This document shows, in pieces, positions 1 through 9,759 of a DNA stretch of 57,795 bases (positions within the stretch are counted from its first letter, which is position 1; each line of letters starts with the position of its first letter). The notes beneath the pieces are model-generated. The model saw nothing but the letters and a program-made list of their open reading frames with translations. It did no database searches and was not told the DNA's origin. The position numbers and the translations under genes are program-made. This DNA comes from Guillardia theta CCMP2712 (lineage: Eukaryota; Cryptophyceae; Pyrenomonadales; Geminigeraceae), in NCBI RefSeq assembly GCF_000315625.1, contig NW_005434468.1, positions 1-57,795 on the forward strand. The letters run 5' to 3'.

Positions 1-1037
1 GGGTACCGTCGAGGCGAGCTGAGCACCCACTCCAGCTCTTTTTGCTGGAGAGTTCCCGTACTTGCCCCAACAGCGACATACGTCTTCGGGCTCGGCCCCT
101 TGCGACCTCTCTGCCCAGCACCCTGCACGAGCATGCCTGCAAGCGGTTGTACCTCTGCGGCTGCAAGAGATTGCGAGAGCAGCTGAAATCGATAAATCTG
201 AGCGATCTCGGCCGTCGACATTCCTCCGAGAGCTAGGAGCTGTGATAGCTCGGCAAGGCTCCCTCCCTTGCCCCAAGGTCCTCGCTTGGCTCGAAGCTTG
301 AAGGACCGGTCGTGTGCTATGCTCACCTCTGTGGCTCGAAAGACTCTCCCTTCGATAGTGTATTCTCTCCTGCCTTCCCATAGCTCCATGGCTGCTTCAT
401 TCCGAAGGAAGGAGACGGTGACTGAGATGTCGTCTGCTCGTGCTATCTCAGGTCTGTAAGGTGCTTTCCACATGATGGCCTTGTCGACTCCATCGACTGA
501 GTCTACCATGAGACCTAGGTCCATAAGCTTCGTTTTCAACTTTTCTTCTTGTCGAACAAACATCGAGGAAATCCCTAGGAGAGTCATGGAGATGAAGGAG
601 GTCCCCTCGGTGCCTTCGGTGCCGATGTATGTCTCGACATTCTGCTTCTTGGCCTCCTCCATCTGTTGAATAAACCATGCTTTCGACTCTGAGCTCCATT
701 CGCTCAGAGAGTCTTCAAACAGGTCGCGTCTCGCCTGCCGACCTGTCGAGCGGATAACTTCAGCGATAGCGTCGGAGCATAAGCTGTCCGACTATTCGGA
801 TAACGCTTGGTGAAGTTCTTCACCTTCTCGACGAGGTCGGCGGCCTCCTCGACGTGGCCTCCTGAGCGCTCACCCTGCGTGTATTGGCATGATCTCCGAT
901 ACAGCAGGTTGCGAACGCTCTCATCATACTGTAGTACCATGCTTAGAAAGCTGTTTGAACTAGATGAACCTCTTGCTCGCAGCTTCCATCGGTCTCCCTA
1001 CGCGCCGCAGGGCCGCATGCTCTTACTAAGGGCCGGC
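1..1037 (-). pseudogene. repeat-family gene, broken copy A (5' part, runs off the window edge)
   Basis: Minus-strand remnant of the family whose long copy lies at 1482-3629. Its N-terminus at about 940 reads M-V-L-Q-Y-D-E-S-V-R-N, followed by a stretch ending R-R-S-C-Q-Y-T-Q, almost the same as the long copy and copy C. The frame then breaks: the region matching the long copy's T-P-D-A-I-A-E-A is interrupted near 770-790, and the rest is spread over several frames down to position 1. No ORF spans the copy, so I call it a pseudogene. Homology continues about 100 bp upstream of the ATG into a telomere-like repeat shared with copy C. The function of the family is unknown to me. It could be an ORF of a mobile element or a subtelomeric gene family. 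Confidence 0.75.
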
Positions 1038-1038
1038 T

Positions 1039-1080
1039 CCTAAACCCTAAACCCTAAACCATATTTATTATTATTATTAT
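1039..1080. repeat. interstitial telomere-type repeat plus TTA microsatellite (copy A)
   Basis: Three CCCTAAA units (1039-1060) are followed by a short ATT/TTA run (about 1062-1080). CCCTAAA/TTTAGGG is the Arabidopsis-type telomere unit. The same order, family 5' flank then CCCTAAA then TTA run then gagtttattaga, recurs at 5573-5640, so the block is part of the family's 5' flank and not a chance run. Confidence 0.9.
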
Positions 1081-1244
1081 GTGAGTTTATTAGAATGCTA
1101 GAATGTTGCTCGGCCTCGTTGTGGGCTTTTGCAATTTGATCCTAGTCTAAAGAGGCGCTCGAGCACTGGGAGTACACGGCCTACAATGCGAACCCTGCTT
1201 CTGAGGCGTCTTTCTACTCTCTACTTCTGCTGTCTTCTCTTGGC
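1081..1244. other. spacer, no gene seen
   Basis: The first bases (gagtttattaga) are shared with the flank of copy C at about 5623, and weaker similarity continues (gatcc..tctaaa..ggg). I see no convincing coding sequence here. Confidence 0.5.
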
Positions 1245-1465
1245 TTCCTCAGCCTCAGTCAGGAGAGTTGCCTCTCCTCACCTTGGCCTTCGGTCGCCAC
1301 CTACTCTACCTCCATTCAGCTTCCTCAGCCTCAGTCAGAAGAGTTGCCTCTCCTCACCTTGGCCTTCGGTCGCCACCTACTCCTCCTCCATTCAGCTTCC
1401 TCAGCCTCAGTCAGGAGAGTTGCCTCTCCTCACCTTGGCCTTCGGTCGCCTCCTACCTTCTCTCC
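1245..1465. repeat. 76-bp tandem repeat, about three copies
   Basis: Units start at 1245, 1321 and 1397 (TTCCTCAGCCTCAGTCAG...), giving a period of exactly 76 bp. Because 76 is not a multiple of three, each unit is read in a different frame. The plus-strand ORFs across it are therefore repeat artefacts. It lies just downstream of the stop codon of the 715-codon minus-strand gene. Confidence 0.9.
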
Positions 1466-1481
1466 TTACCTTGAGCTCAGC

Positions 1482-3629
1482 TCAAGCTCGGTACGGGCTC
1501 GCCCCGTCTTCTTCCTCGCCCTCGCCTTGCTCTTCCTCCATGTCTTCCTCTTCTTCGCCATCTTCCCTCATCTCCACCCGCAGTCGGTCCTTCTTGTCCA
1601 CCTTCAGCGAGCAGGCCAGCACATGCATCTCTGCGAATTTACTCAGTGCTATGAACAGGAAGCTAAGAGATCGACGCTCTATGTCGTCGCTCTCCGCCTC
1701 CTGCTCAAGCTCAGCAGCTGCCGTTGCCCGTGGCGAGAACGCGCTGCCCCTCCTTGCCTTCTTGCTCTCTCCTTGCACGCGAGTCCAGCGCTTGCTCTGC
1801 AGCCACTTCCCCAGCTTCTCCTTGAGCGCGTTGCGTCCCACTCCCTGCTCCTCTGGCGTCTTCGCCCACTCTCCCAGCGACATGAACTCCAGGCTCCCCG
1901 GAGAGTAGAAGGTGTCGTGGAGGTTGCCAACGGCCTTGTCCAGGACCAGCTTGATCGGCTCGCTCGTCCCCGCCTCGTTCAAAGAAGTTGCATCTTCGAT
2001 GACTGCTGACAGCTCGCTGACGAGCTGCATGTCCTCTTGGCTTGACGGAGATGCTGCCTCCATTGTGATCCTCTCCAGGTCTGTAAACTCCAGCCACTCT
2101 CCCTCGCTCTCCTCCTGTCGCTGCGCTGCGTCGCTGGTGCCCCGCTGACCAGCCGCCTCAGGCTCCTTGTCGAAGCCGACTGCTTCGAGCTTGGTTGCTG
2201 CGCCTTCGAGATAGAAGGGCAGCTCCTTCATCATGCATCGAGCATCCTCCGTGGAGCCGAGGAGGATGCATAGCTTGGACCCGTTCCAGGACTTGGTGTT
2301 CAAATCCTCCTCCATGTCGATGCCTTCAACTTTGATCTCGAGCCTGTTAGCGATCTCCAACAAGACTCTCTTGACTCTTGCGATGGACGTGTTGCCGCCG
2401 TTGCACAGCCCCTCCATCTCCTTCCTCGTGAAGCGACCAGATGCCGCCGTCGACTTGATGATGATCTTGATCTCCTTGCCGTCCTTGCCGCCTGCCTTCT
2501 TCTGCATCCTTGATGCCTTCTTCAACTTATTCCTAGAGACAAAGCGATCGGCTGTCAACTCGACTGCGAGCGCCTCTCTGATCTTCGGGTCCTCGCTGAA
2601 CAGAGTCAGGTGTACTCCCTCCATCGCTTCGCTCTCTCGGAAAGCTCGAAATGCTGTATCATTCGCCTCTGGGCAGCTCGAGGAGACGATCCACTCCACC
2701 TCCCTCTGTCTCCAGATGACGTTGGCCCCTACAGCGACGAAGCCTTTCTGACCTAAGCCTTTGTGGACTTGCTGGCCTGGCGCCCCAGCGACCAGCATGC
2801 CTGCCAGCGGCTGGAGTTGGACCGCTGCAAGGGACTGGCGCAGCAGCTGATAGCGATAGACGGCAGCTATCTCTGCCGTTGTCATGCCGCCCAAGGTTAG
2901 CAGGTGAGTCAGCTCTGCCAAGCTGCCCCCTTTGCCCCAGGGTCCTCTCTTGGCTCGAATCTTGAAAGATCGATCGTGCACGATGCTCACATGTACAGCT
3001 GTGAACTTGCGACCATCGATCGCGAAGTCCTCTCTTCCCTGCCAGAGCTTCTCCGCTTGTGCATTGCGGAGGAAAGAAACAGTCACCGGGATCTCCTCAG
3101 CACTCGCTATCTCGGGTCTATACGGAGCCTTCCACATGATTGCTTTACTCTCTTGCACTGAGTCTACGATCAGTCCGATCTCTTCGAATTTCTTCTTCAA
3201 CTTCTCTTCATGGTTGACATACACCGAGGAGATGCCCAGGAGAGTCATGGAGATGAAGGAAGTCACCTCGTTGCCTGCTGAGGCGGTGTATGTCTCGACC
3301 TTCTCCTTCTTGGCTTCTTCAATCTGCTGCATAAACCACTCTCTGGATGCGTCACTCCATCCAGTCATCGCTTCTTGTAGAAGCTCACGTCGTGCCTGCT
3401 GACATGTCGAGCGGATGGCTTCTGCGATAGCGTCGGGGGTGCATCCCTCCACAGCCTTGCAAGCCTGAGCTGTCCTGCTGTTCGGATAACGCTTCGCGAA
3501 GCTCTTCACCCTCTCGACAAGATCAGCTTCGAGGACAGAGGCATCCACAAGTCCGCGCTGCGTGTATTGGCATGATCTCCGATACAACAGGTTGCGAACA
3601 TTTTCATCATACTGAAGAACCCTAAACAA
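1482..3629 (-). CDS. repeat-family protein, longest copy (about 715 aa, function unknown)
   Basis: This is the only long uninterrupted member of a family with four copies in the window. The frame opens at TTG (about 3629); the canonical family ATG context seen in copies A and C is missing, so the true start may be internal or upstream. The protein has a Cys/Tyr-rich N-terminus (R-R-S-C-Q-Y-T-Q), a middle region resembling copy D (K-L-W-Q-G-R, F-K-I-R-A-K, L-T-H-L-L), a G-R-F-T-R-K motif near residue 405, and a very acidic C-terminus (runs of E and D). I see no reverse transcriptase, nuclease or transposase motif. The junction at the 5' end contains one TTTAGGG unit. Copy number, broken siblings and flanking telomere-like repeats suggest a mobile or subtelomeric gene. 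Confidence 0.7.
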   Translation of the reverse strand: MFRVLQYDENVRNLLYRRSCQYTQRGLVDASVLEADLVERVKSFAKRYPNSRTAQACKAVEGCTPDAIAEAIRSTCQQARRELLQEAMTGWSDASREWFMQQIEEAKKEKVETYTASAGNEVTSFISMTLLGISSVYVNHEEKLKKKFEEIGLIVDSVQESKAIMWKAPYRPEIASAEEIPVTVSFLRNAQAEKLWQGREDFAIDGRKFTAVHVSIVHDRSFKIRAKRGPWGKGGSLAELTHLLTLGGMTTAEIAAVYRYQLLRQSLAAVQLQPLAGMLVAGAPGQQVHKGLGQKGFVAVGANVIWRQREVEWIVSSSCPEANDTAFRAFRESEAMEGVHLTLFSEDPKIREALAVELTADRFVSRNKLKKASRMQKKAGGKDGKEIKIIIKSTAASGRFTRKEMEGLCNGGNTSIARVKRVLLEIANRLEIKVEGIDMEEDLNTKSWNGSKLCILLGSTEDARCMMKELPFYLEGAATKLEAVGFDKEPEAAGQRGTSDAAQRQEESEGEWLEFTDLERITMEAASPSSQEDMQLVSELSAVIEDATSLNEAGTSEPIKLVLDKAVGNLHDTFYSPGSLEFMSLGEWAKTPEEQGVGRNALKEKLGKWLQSKRWTRVQGESKKARRGSAFSPRATAAAELEQEAESDDIERRSLSFLFIALSKFAEMHVLACSLKVDKKDRLRVEMREDGEEEEDMEEEQGEGEEEDGASPYRA

Positions 3630-3639
3630 TTGAATAGCT

Positions 3640-4126
3640 TTTCGTCCCCAATGACCATCTCGACGTTGTTATACCTGCAGATGCGACTGCAACCATTGAC
3701 AAAATTCCATACAACCGACACGGACTTGTTCATGTTCTTTGCGTCGAACATGATACTCTGCATTCTCTTGGATACGTTCTCCATGTAAAAGTCACGATTG
3801 ATGTCTTCGTCGCCACCAACGACGTTGGTCGACAATGAAACATCTCGGATGCTTGATTCAATACTCATCATAAAGTCAACAACCTGCGAAAAACTGTGTT
3901 TCTTGGTATTTTGAGAGTTGAGCTGGAACTGGACCGTTTCCTTGCCAACAACTTGATTCCACAGTGTATTCTTGACACCGGAGTTCTTCATGATGTCTCG
4001 GATGAAAGAGAATGATCTGTGCATGTCCTGGTCCATGACATTGTTGGTCTGGTACACAGGATGCATAAGTTCATTCACAATGGTGTGGATGATATTCATG
4101 GGTGGTGCAATTGGTAAAGGAGGCAA
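3640..4126 (-). CDS. unidentified ORF segment fused upstream of the family gene
   Basis: An ORF of about 160 codons starts at ATG 4126 (M-P-P-L-P-I-A-P-P-M-N) and reads sensibly to about 3640 (E-M-V-I-G-D-E-K-L). It then runs out of frame into the family gene and stops at 3506. The segment is Asn/Met/Val rich and less GC-rich than its neighbours, and has no motif I recognise. It ends abruptly where the family homology begins, so it looks like a truncated piece of another gene joined by rearrangement. A viral or plasmid-like origin is possible but I cannot show it. Confidence 0.45.
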
Positions 4127-4206
4127 GGAAATGTGTCACCTTATAAAGAGAATTCCCCTCGCATGATTCATTAGGTTCCAAAAATAGTATTCGAATTCGG
4201 CTAAGG

Positions 4207-4269
4207 GGCAGCGGACGGAGGGAAAACTTGAATGCCACGCTTCGCATTCAAGTTTTTCGGTCCGCTGCC
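4207..4269. repeat. long two-part hairpin
   Basis: Outer stem GGCAGCGGA (4207-4215) pairs with TCCGCTGCC (4261-4269). Inner stem AAAACTTGAATGC (4223-4235) pairs perfectly with 4244-4256 across an 8-nt loop (4236-4243). The outer arm with its next bases (GGGGCAGCGGACGGAGGG) recurs as a direct repeat at about 4271-4288. This could be a foldback element, a recombination-site remnant or a cruciform. Confidence 0.8.
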
Positions 4270-4299
4270 TGGGGCAGCGGACGGAGGGAGGCTGGACAC

Positions 4300-4925
4300 A
4301 TGAACATGGTACCGCTCGAGGTAGTCCTCCTCGCTAGCCTCCTAGTCAGCGGTAGCCGAGTCAGCGGTAGCCGCCCGTGACGGCGGCGACGCCGCAGCAA
4401 TGCCCAAGGACCGGCGTGACCCGACCGATGCCGGGGAGGAAGCAGGCGAGCTCGGACCAGCAGCAAGCACCCCACGGGCCAGTGGTGTCGAGCTCTCCGG
4501 AGGCACCCGACGTCACAGTGAGGGACGGAGACGCCTCGCCAGCTCCGCCCCGATCGTCGGCGCCACTCGACGTGTTTCCCCCATCGGAGTCGGAGACGCC
4601 TCCGGCGAAGACTCCCCCTCGGGCGACTCAGTCGACAAAGTCCGTCCGGAGGCACCCGACCGGTCACAGTGAGGGACGGAGACGCCTCGCCAGCTCCGCG
4701 CCGATCGTCGGCGCCACCTCTTGAGGATGCGGCGTTTGGTCGGCACTTCGTGCCCGGGCCTGATGACGGACCTGCTGCTGAGGTCTTGGCTCGCAAACGC
4801 GCCGCCACCTATCAGCGCCTCACTATGCAGCTGACGCTGGAGGCGCTCTTGTCTGGTGCGAGGCGCATGACGCCCTTGCGGGCGCAAGCACTTCTCGAGC
4901 CAGCCTCGGAGGACAGCTCCTCCTC
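4300..4925 (+). other. GC-rich island with Pro/Ser-rich coding remnant and a 70-bp direct repeat
   Basis: Base composition jumps to GC-rich between two family copies. A block of about 70 bp (gaggcacccgac...cgtcggcgccac) occurs at about 4500-4573 and 4648-4722. Plus-strand reading gives Pro/Ser/Asp-rich peptides (V-R-D-G-D-A-S-P-A-P twice) ending in a Leu/Arg-rich stretch that abuts copy C at about 4925. No single frame spans it. It looks like a decayed gene fragment, possibly the low-complexity part of a transposon protein. Confidence 0.4.
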
Positions 4926-5474
4926 GGACTCGTCTGCTCGTGCTATCTCAGGTCTGTAAGGTGCTTTCCACATGATGGACTTGTCGTCTCTATCGACTGA
5001 GTCTACTATGAGTCCTAGCTCCGTCAACTTCATTTTCAATTTGTCTTCTTGTCGCACATACATCGAGGAGATGCCCAGGAGAGTCATGGAGATGAAGGAG
5101 GTCTCCTCGGTGTCTTCGGTGCCGATGTAAGTCTCGACATTCTGCTGTTTGGCCTCTTTCATCTGTTGCATGAACCATGCTTTCGACTCTGGGCTCCATG
5201 CGCTCAGAGGCTGAGTCTTCAAACAGGTCGCGTCTCGCCTGCCGACATGTACGGTCGAGCGGATGGCTTCAGCGATAGCGTCGGGAGTGCATCCCCCCTC
5301 AGCTCTGCAAGCATAAGCTGTCCGACTATTCGGATAACGCTTCATGAAGTTCTTCACCTTCTCGACGAGGTCGGCGGCTTCCTCGACGTAGCCTCCAGAG
5401 CGCTCACCCTGCGTGTATTGGCATGATCTCCGATACAGCAGGTTGCGAACGCTCTCATCATACTGTAGTACCAT
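4925..5474 (-). pseudogene. repeat-family gene, truncated copy C (N-terminal about 180 codons)
   Basis: Open from ATG 5474 (M-V-L-Q-Y-D-E-S-V-R-N) through T-P-D-A-I-A-E-A, F-I-S-M-T-L-L-G-I-S-S and I-M-W-K-A-P-Y-R-P-E-I-A, matching the first about 190 residues of the long copy. Homology stops at about 4925, where the GC-rich island begins, so the C-terminal two thirds are absent. The start is supported by conservation of this ATG and its upstream flank with copy A. Copies A and C share the same 5' flank and telomere-type block, so they descend from one insertion type or duplication. Confidence 0.75.
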
Positions 5475-5572
5475 GCTTAGAAAGCTGTTTGAACTATACG
5501 AACCTCTTGCTCGCAGCTTCCACCGGTCTCCCTACGCGCCGCAGGGCAGCATGCTCTTACTAAGGGCCGGCT

Positions 5573-5588
5573 CCTAAACCCTAAACCC

Positions 5589-5622
<34 letters not shown>
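5573..5622. repeat. interstitial telomere-type repeat plus TTA microsatellite (copy C)
   Basis: CCTAAACCCTAAACCCTA (5573-5590) runs directly into a (TTA)n tract to about 5622, then gagtttattaga. Order and neighbours match 1039-1095. A single further TAAACCCT lies at about 5885. Confidence 0.9.
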
Positions 5623-5639
5623 TGAGTTTATTAGACTCA

Positions 5640-6495
5640 GGCTTAGTCAAGAGTTTCATAGCTAAGAACTATTGCTCTTCGCTCATCTCTCGCCTAATGA
5701 TCCGTCTAAAGGGGTTCCCGACCTTGGGAGGTTGGCCCATTTTTCCTATAGGCGCCCCTTAGGCCTGGTTGCTTCCGTATTAGTTGTTTTCAGTAACGAT
5801 GTCCTCCGGGCCCGTTCCAATTCCGATCCCGGTCCCTTCCTTATTTTCGCTAAGTTCCGTTGTACCTTCCTGCCCCTTCCCCCCCTAAACCCTGAAGTGT
5901 CGCAGAGGAGGCGAGACTCGCTAGACTTCAACTGAAGGCCTTGAGCATCGGCATCCCTGCCGATCAGCTCCTGATCGTCTTTGCACAGGCAGGTGGGCTG
6001 CATGGCAAGAGCGACGGGTGTATCATAGTTGGTCGAGTCGGGGTGAGCCTCTGCCGATGTGCCGAGAGCCGCTGGAGGTGAAGTCGTCCTCGGCGTGCAG
6101 GAGTGGTGACAGGACCTTCGGACGTTCCGAGTTCTCATAGATGCGGGTCCCCGTCATCTCCGCTGATGGACAGCAAGCCTGGGGCGGCTGGCAACATCCG
6201 CACGTCGGAGTGACTCGCTTCGTCCTTGCACTGCGGCAGGTGCGCAGGGGCACGGTATGACCCCGCAACAGAACGGGGACGGTGGAAAACTGAAGGAGGA
6301 CAGGTGGGGGGGGGAAGCAGCCGGGACAAGAGGGTGGAAAGCAGCCGGGGCAAGAGGAAGGAGGGGGGGGATGGGAGGAAGTTGAAGAGCAGGTTGGCCC
6401 CCGGAGACCCAACTTGGCAAGGATCAGGAACAAGACATAACAGGCGCTGTTATCGCGTAAAATCGCTGGCAATGTTAACTTTGCGAGAGGGTGGA
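5640..6495. other. intergenic stretch, no gene recognised
   Basis: Short ORFs on both strands show no motif, no repeat support and no splice pattern I trust. The stretch contains a G-rich run at about 6305-6370 (ggtggggggggaag, gaggggggggatggg). I see nothing else in it. Confidence 0.5.
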
Positions 6496-7250
6496 GCCTT
6501 GATTTCAACATCTTCTTCAATATACACACGAATATTTGAAAGATTGATTTATATATTCAATATCTCCCTTAACATCGAACATTTGTCCACCCTACCCGTG
6601 CGAAAAAAACCTTTGTCGAGCCGGTCGAGATGTCAACATTTAAGTTGGGGTGGGTGGTTGAGGTGAAGTGGGGCACATGGAGCTGGTGGGTAGGGGCATA
6701 TGCGTTTGAGACTAGGAAGAGATATAGAGAATATCGATGATAGGCTAGCAAAAGAGACCTTACTACTAATTTAGTGGGGTCGCTTGGGAAAACATGCCGG
6801 AACTGCGTTCCGCACAGCCTTGATTTCAATATCTTTTTCAATATACACACGAATATTTGAAAGATTGATTTATATATTCAATATCTCCCTTAACATTGAA
6901 AGGTTGTCCACCCTACCCGTGCGAAAAAAAACCGTAGTCGAGTTGCATTGTCACATCTAAGTTGGGGTGGGTGGTAGAGGTAAAGGTGGAGCGCTGGTGG
7001 GTAGGGGCATATGCGTTTGACTAGGAAGAGATATAGAGAATATCGATGATAGGAAGCAAGTAGGTGTGTCCGGTACGCAACTATCTGTACGTTGTTACTG
7101 TACGTTAAATTTTCGTACAGTACGTTTTTGTAAAAGTGGTTCGGTATCAACTACACTATCCGTCAGAGTCGATTTCGAAAAAATTCAAAGTTTTCAAATC
7201 TCGGGTTGAACTTATGAAATTTAGATTTTTCCCGCGCAAAAGGCAATATC

Positions 7251-8504
7251 ATGGCGTGCGCACCTCTTGATGCAAGCCCCTCGCGCGCATCTCCAACCCT
7301 TTCTGATGACGGTGGTGGGGCACAGATGACTGCTTCCATTGAAGCTTCATCTTCCTCCGCACCGAGTAATCCTAGTGAAACATCACCAGGACGGATTGAT
7401 CCTCCAGCAACCTCTAAAGGAACTTCCGAAGCGCAGGCTTCCGGTCGTATGAGCTTCAAAGGTCTACCTGGTCAAGATGGCTTCAAGCGTCTTGTGATGA
7501 TTGTCACTGCAATGATGGGAATACCTGCAAGCAAGCTGTTTGGAACCTGCAAAGATAAAAGGAACTTGTATCGTGATGCAACTGATGCTCTGAACGGAGA
7601 TCCTTTGTTTGCAGGTGCCTTGAAGTCAAACACAACACGAGACAAATGGCATAACACAATGACTATTGTAGATTCCATTATTGATGGTGGAGAGGAACAG
7701 TTCATTAAACGAGCCCAGAACGGTGGTAATGCAATGAATGAATTGGACAAGCTGTACCTAGAAATCGCTCGCATCAAGCGCCCGTTTGTACAGCGTGCTG
7801 CAGACGCCAAGGCAAAGAAGAATGCAGAGAAACAGGATTCAACTGAGAGGCTTCAGTGTGTCATGAAGACTGTTGAGAAAAGAACTAATGCTTCGTTTGA
7901 TTTCACAACAGCCGTGGATGATGTGATGGATGAAATAAGGCCGGTGGATGGATCTAGTACATCGTCCCCGGCGTCTCAGTCTGGTGTTCAACAACAGCTC
8001 AATGCAAATGAACCAGAAGGATCGCCGGAAAATGCTCCTGATGAACCGTCATCATCTTTGGGAAGAGGACATAACAAAGGGTCGCAGAAACGTGCCAAGT
8101 ATAATCCAGGACTCCATCTAGATCGCAAAAAAGAGGAGGATAAGCTGACCGACAGCTTCTACAATGTCATCGATGCCTTGCACAAGACAACAGGAGAAAT
8201 GACACGGTCGAATGCGCAAGAGCAAGATCAACAAGAAAGGAAAGAAAGGATCAGAATGCTTGAGGCTGAGAGAGAATTGGAGCAACAGAAAACCAGGACG
8301 ATTGAGGCAGAGAAGGATTTAGAGAAACAGCGAACATGTAAATTGGAGGCACACAAGGATTTAGAGAAACAGCGATCTGCTACCTTCCAACAACAACTTG
8401 AAGTGTTGAAGATGATGGCACTCTGCGCCGACAAAGGTATGCCTGTCCCGCCTAACTTAATGACTATGCCGACGACGGGGGATACCAGCAACGAAATGCT
8501 TTAA
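7251..8504 (+). CDS. Harbinger accessory protein, Myb/SANT-like DNA-binding candidate (417 aa)
   Basis: A single ORF with a Ser/Pro-rich N-terminus (about residues 1-65). A compact helical region follows (about 68-190) containing D-G-F-K-R-L-V, S-K-L-F-G-T-C-K-D-K-R-N-L-Y and T-T-R-D-K-W-H-N, which fits the trihelix/SANT-like proteins encoded beside PIF/Harbinger transposases. The C-terminal part (about 315-400) is a strongly charged coiled coil with a repeated heptad-like unit (E-A-E-K-D-L-E-K-Q-R, E-A-H-K-D-L-E-K-Q-R). In the family this protein binds the transposon ends and partners the transposase. That role is inferred here from position inside the TIRs, and the Myb fold is not certain from sequence reading alone. 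Confidence 0.7.
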   Translation: MACAPLDASPSRASPTLSDDGGGAQMTASIEASSSSAPSNPSETSPGRIDPPATSKGTSEAQASGRMSFKGLPGQDGFKRLVMIVTAMMGIPASKLFGTCKDKRNLYRDATDALNGDPLFAGALKSNTTRDKWHNTMTIVDSIIDGGEEQFIKRAQNGGNAMNELDKLYLEIARIKRPFVQRAADAKAKKNAEKQDSTERLQCVMKTVEKRTNASFDFTTAVDDVMDEIRPVDGSSTSSPASQSGVQQQLNANEPEGSPENAPDEPSSSLGRGHNKGSQKRAKYNPGLHLDRKKEEDKLTDSFYNVIDALHKTTGEMTRSNAQEQDQQERKERIRMLEAERELEQQKTRTIEAEKDLEKQRTCKLEAHKDLEKQRSATFQQQLEVLKMMALCADKGMPVPPNLMTMPTTGDTSNEML

Positions 8505-9759
8505 TTGTGCATTTTGGAAAGGTAATTGTTCACAGTCATGGAGATCAACACATCCTCTGTTTCAAAGTATGCTGCTGTCTGATTTCCGTACAATATTGTA
8601 TGAAGATTAAATAGCAAAATTGCTATAGGAAACATTTTGCCAACTTGTTGACTTCCCAACCTCAAGTTGTGTCGATGAGTCAAGTTATTGAAGTAGTTTG
8701 TGGTTTCCCCAAACGCATTTTCAATCACAATTCGGAACCTTGACATCAGAGCATTGTAACGCCGCTCGGTCTGTGTTAGATTGCCTCCTGGATCAGGTCT
8801 TTCAACTCGTTGAACGAAAGCACTTCTGGGATAAGCGCTGTCAGCAAAAGCGCTGTAGCGCAAACCAAGATCCTCGCTGGCTTGTGACAAATCTTCCAGT
8901 AGTCCTGATTCAAGCAACATTGTAGCGTCATGAGTACTTCCCCTCCATGGACCCCAACAGAGAGCAATTCCATTGGGCAACACACCTCCCTGATATTTCA
9001 ATCCATGCAGACGTTCCTTCCCCGCGAATGTCTGGTAATCCATGAGATTCAAATTTATACAACCATCTCCTCCTGGTCGTGTTGTCGGCTGGAAATGACC
9101 ATCCAGAAACAGGACTAAATTTGCATGAGGGCAACCTAAAGATTGGAGATGAGCAGCAAAGCGAGGGAAATCATCTTAGGCGCATACCTGTTATACAAGA
9201 TGGTGATCATGTAATTGTATGTATCCGATAGAACTGTTCGTGAACCTCCTATAATAATCTGCAAGTCGCACCAGCGGCAAGGACTTGCAAGCCTCCGAAG
9301 GAGGATCATCAAAGCATGATCGCTTCGCACCCAGGTTGTGTGCCCACGTTTTCCGAAACGTAACATTGATGGAACACCATTATGAGACATGGCTGCACCA
9401 TTCTCGTCCCTGAGAGACTCCAGGATTTCGAAGAAGTGCTCCTTTCTAAAACGAAATTGCTCGAGAAACTCCGCGTCTGAAAAATCTCCGGCTGATTTGA
9501 AACAACCACGTGAGTACGATCTCATATACGGCAGAGACATCCAAATTAAATGACGATGAACTAGCGCACAGAGTGCACTCAACCTGACAAGAATCATCTT
9601 GGAAACAACCGTTCCGAATCGAACTTTTTGGAAACAAGCAATATGGGTGACAATGAGATGTAGAAGCGATTTTACACGACGCCTAATGACGTATTTCTCA
9701 TTGTGATATAGATGTGTGCGCCTAATGGAAGCGCGAGGTGAGTCTCGATGTAATGGCAT
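8501..9759 (-). CDS. PIF/Harbinger DDE transposase with one frameshift
   Basis: Read from 9759 leftward. The N-terminal half (9759 to about 9180) contains F-S-D-A-E-F-L-E-Q-F-R-F-R-K-E-H-F and the helical region usual before the catalytic core. After a 1-nt frame change near 9170-9185 the frame reads F-P-R-F-A-A-H-L-Q-S-L-G and then the catalytic region to the stop at 8501. Catalytic motifs seen: first Asp in F-L-D-G-H-F; G-S-T-H-D-A-T-M-L; second Asp in F-A-D-S-A-Y-P; Glu in R-I-V-I-E-N-A-F-G. All three acidic residues are present. A 52-nt GT...AG intron can be drawn at the break, but it does not restore the catalytic frame, so I favour a frameshift (mutation or assembly error). The product would cut and join the element's TIRs in the nucleus. 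Confidence 0.85.

Noticed and set aside
1129-2009. Plus-strand Ser/Leu-rich ORFs
   Set aside because: They overlap the 76-bp repeat and lie antisense to the family gene.
9129-9180. 52-nt intron in the Harbinger transposase
   Set aside because: Canonical ends exist, but splicing leads to the wrong frame for L-D-G-H-F, so a frameshift explains the break better.
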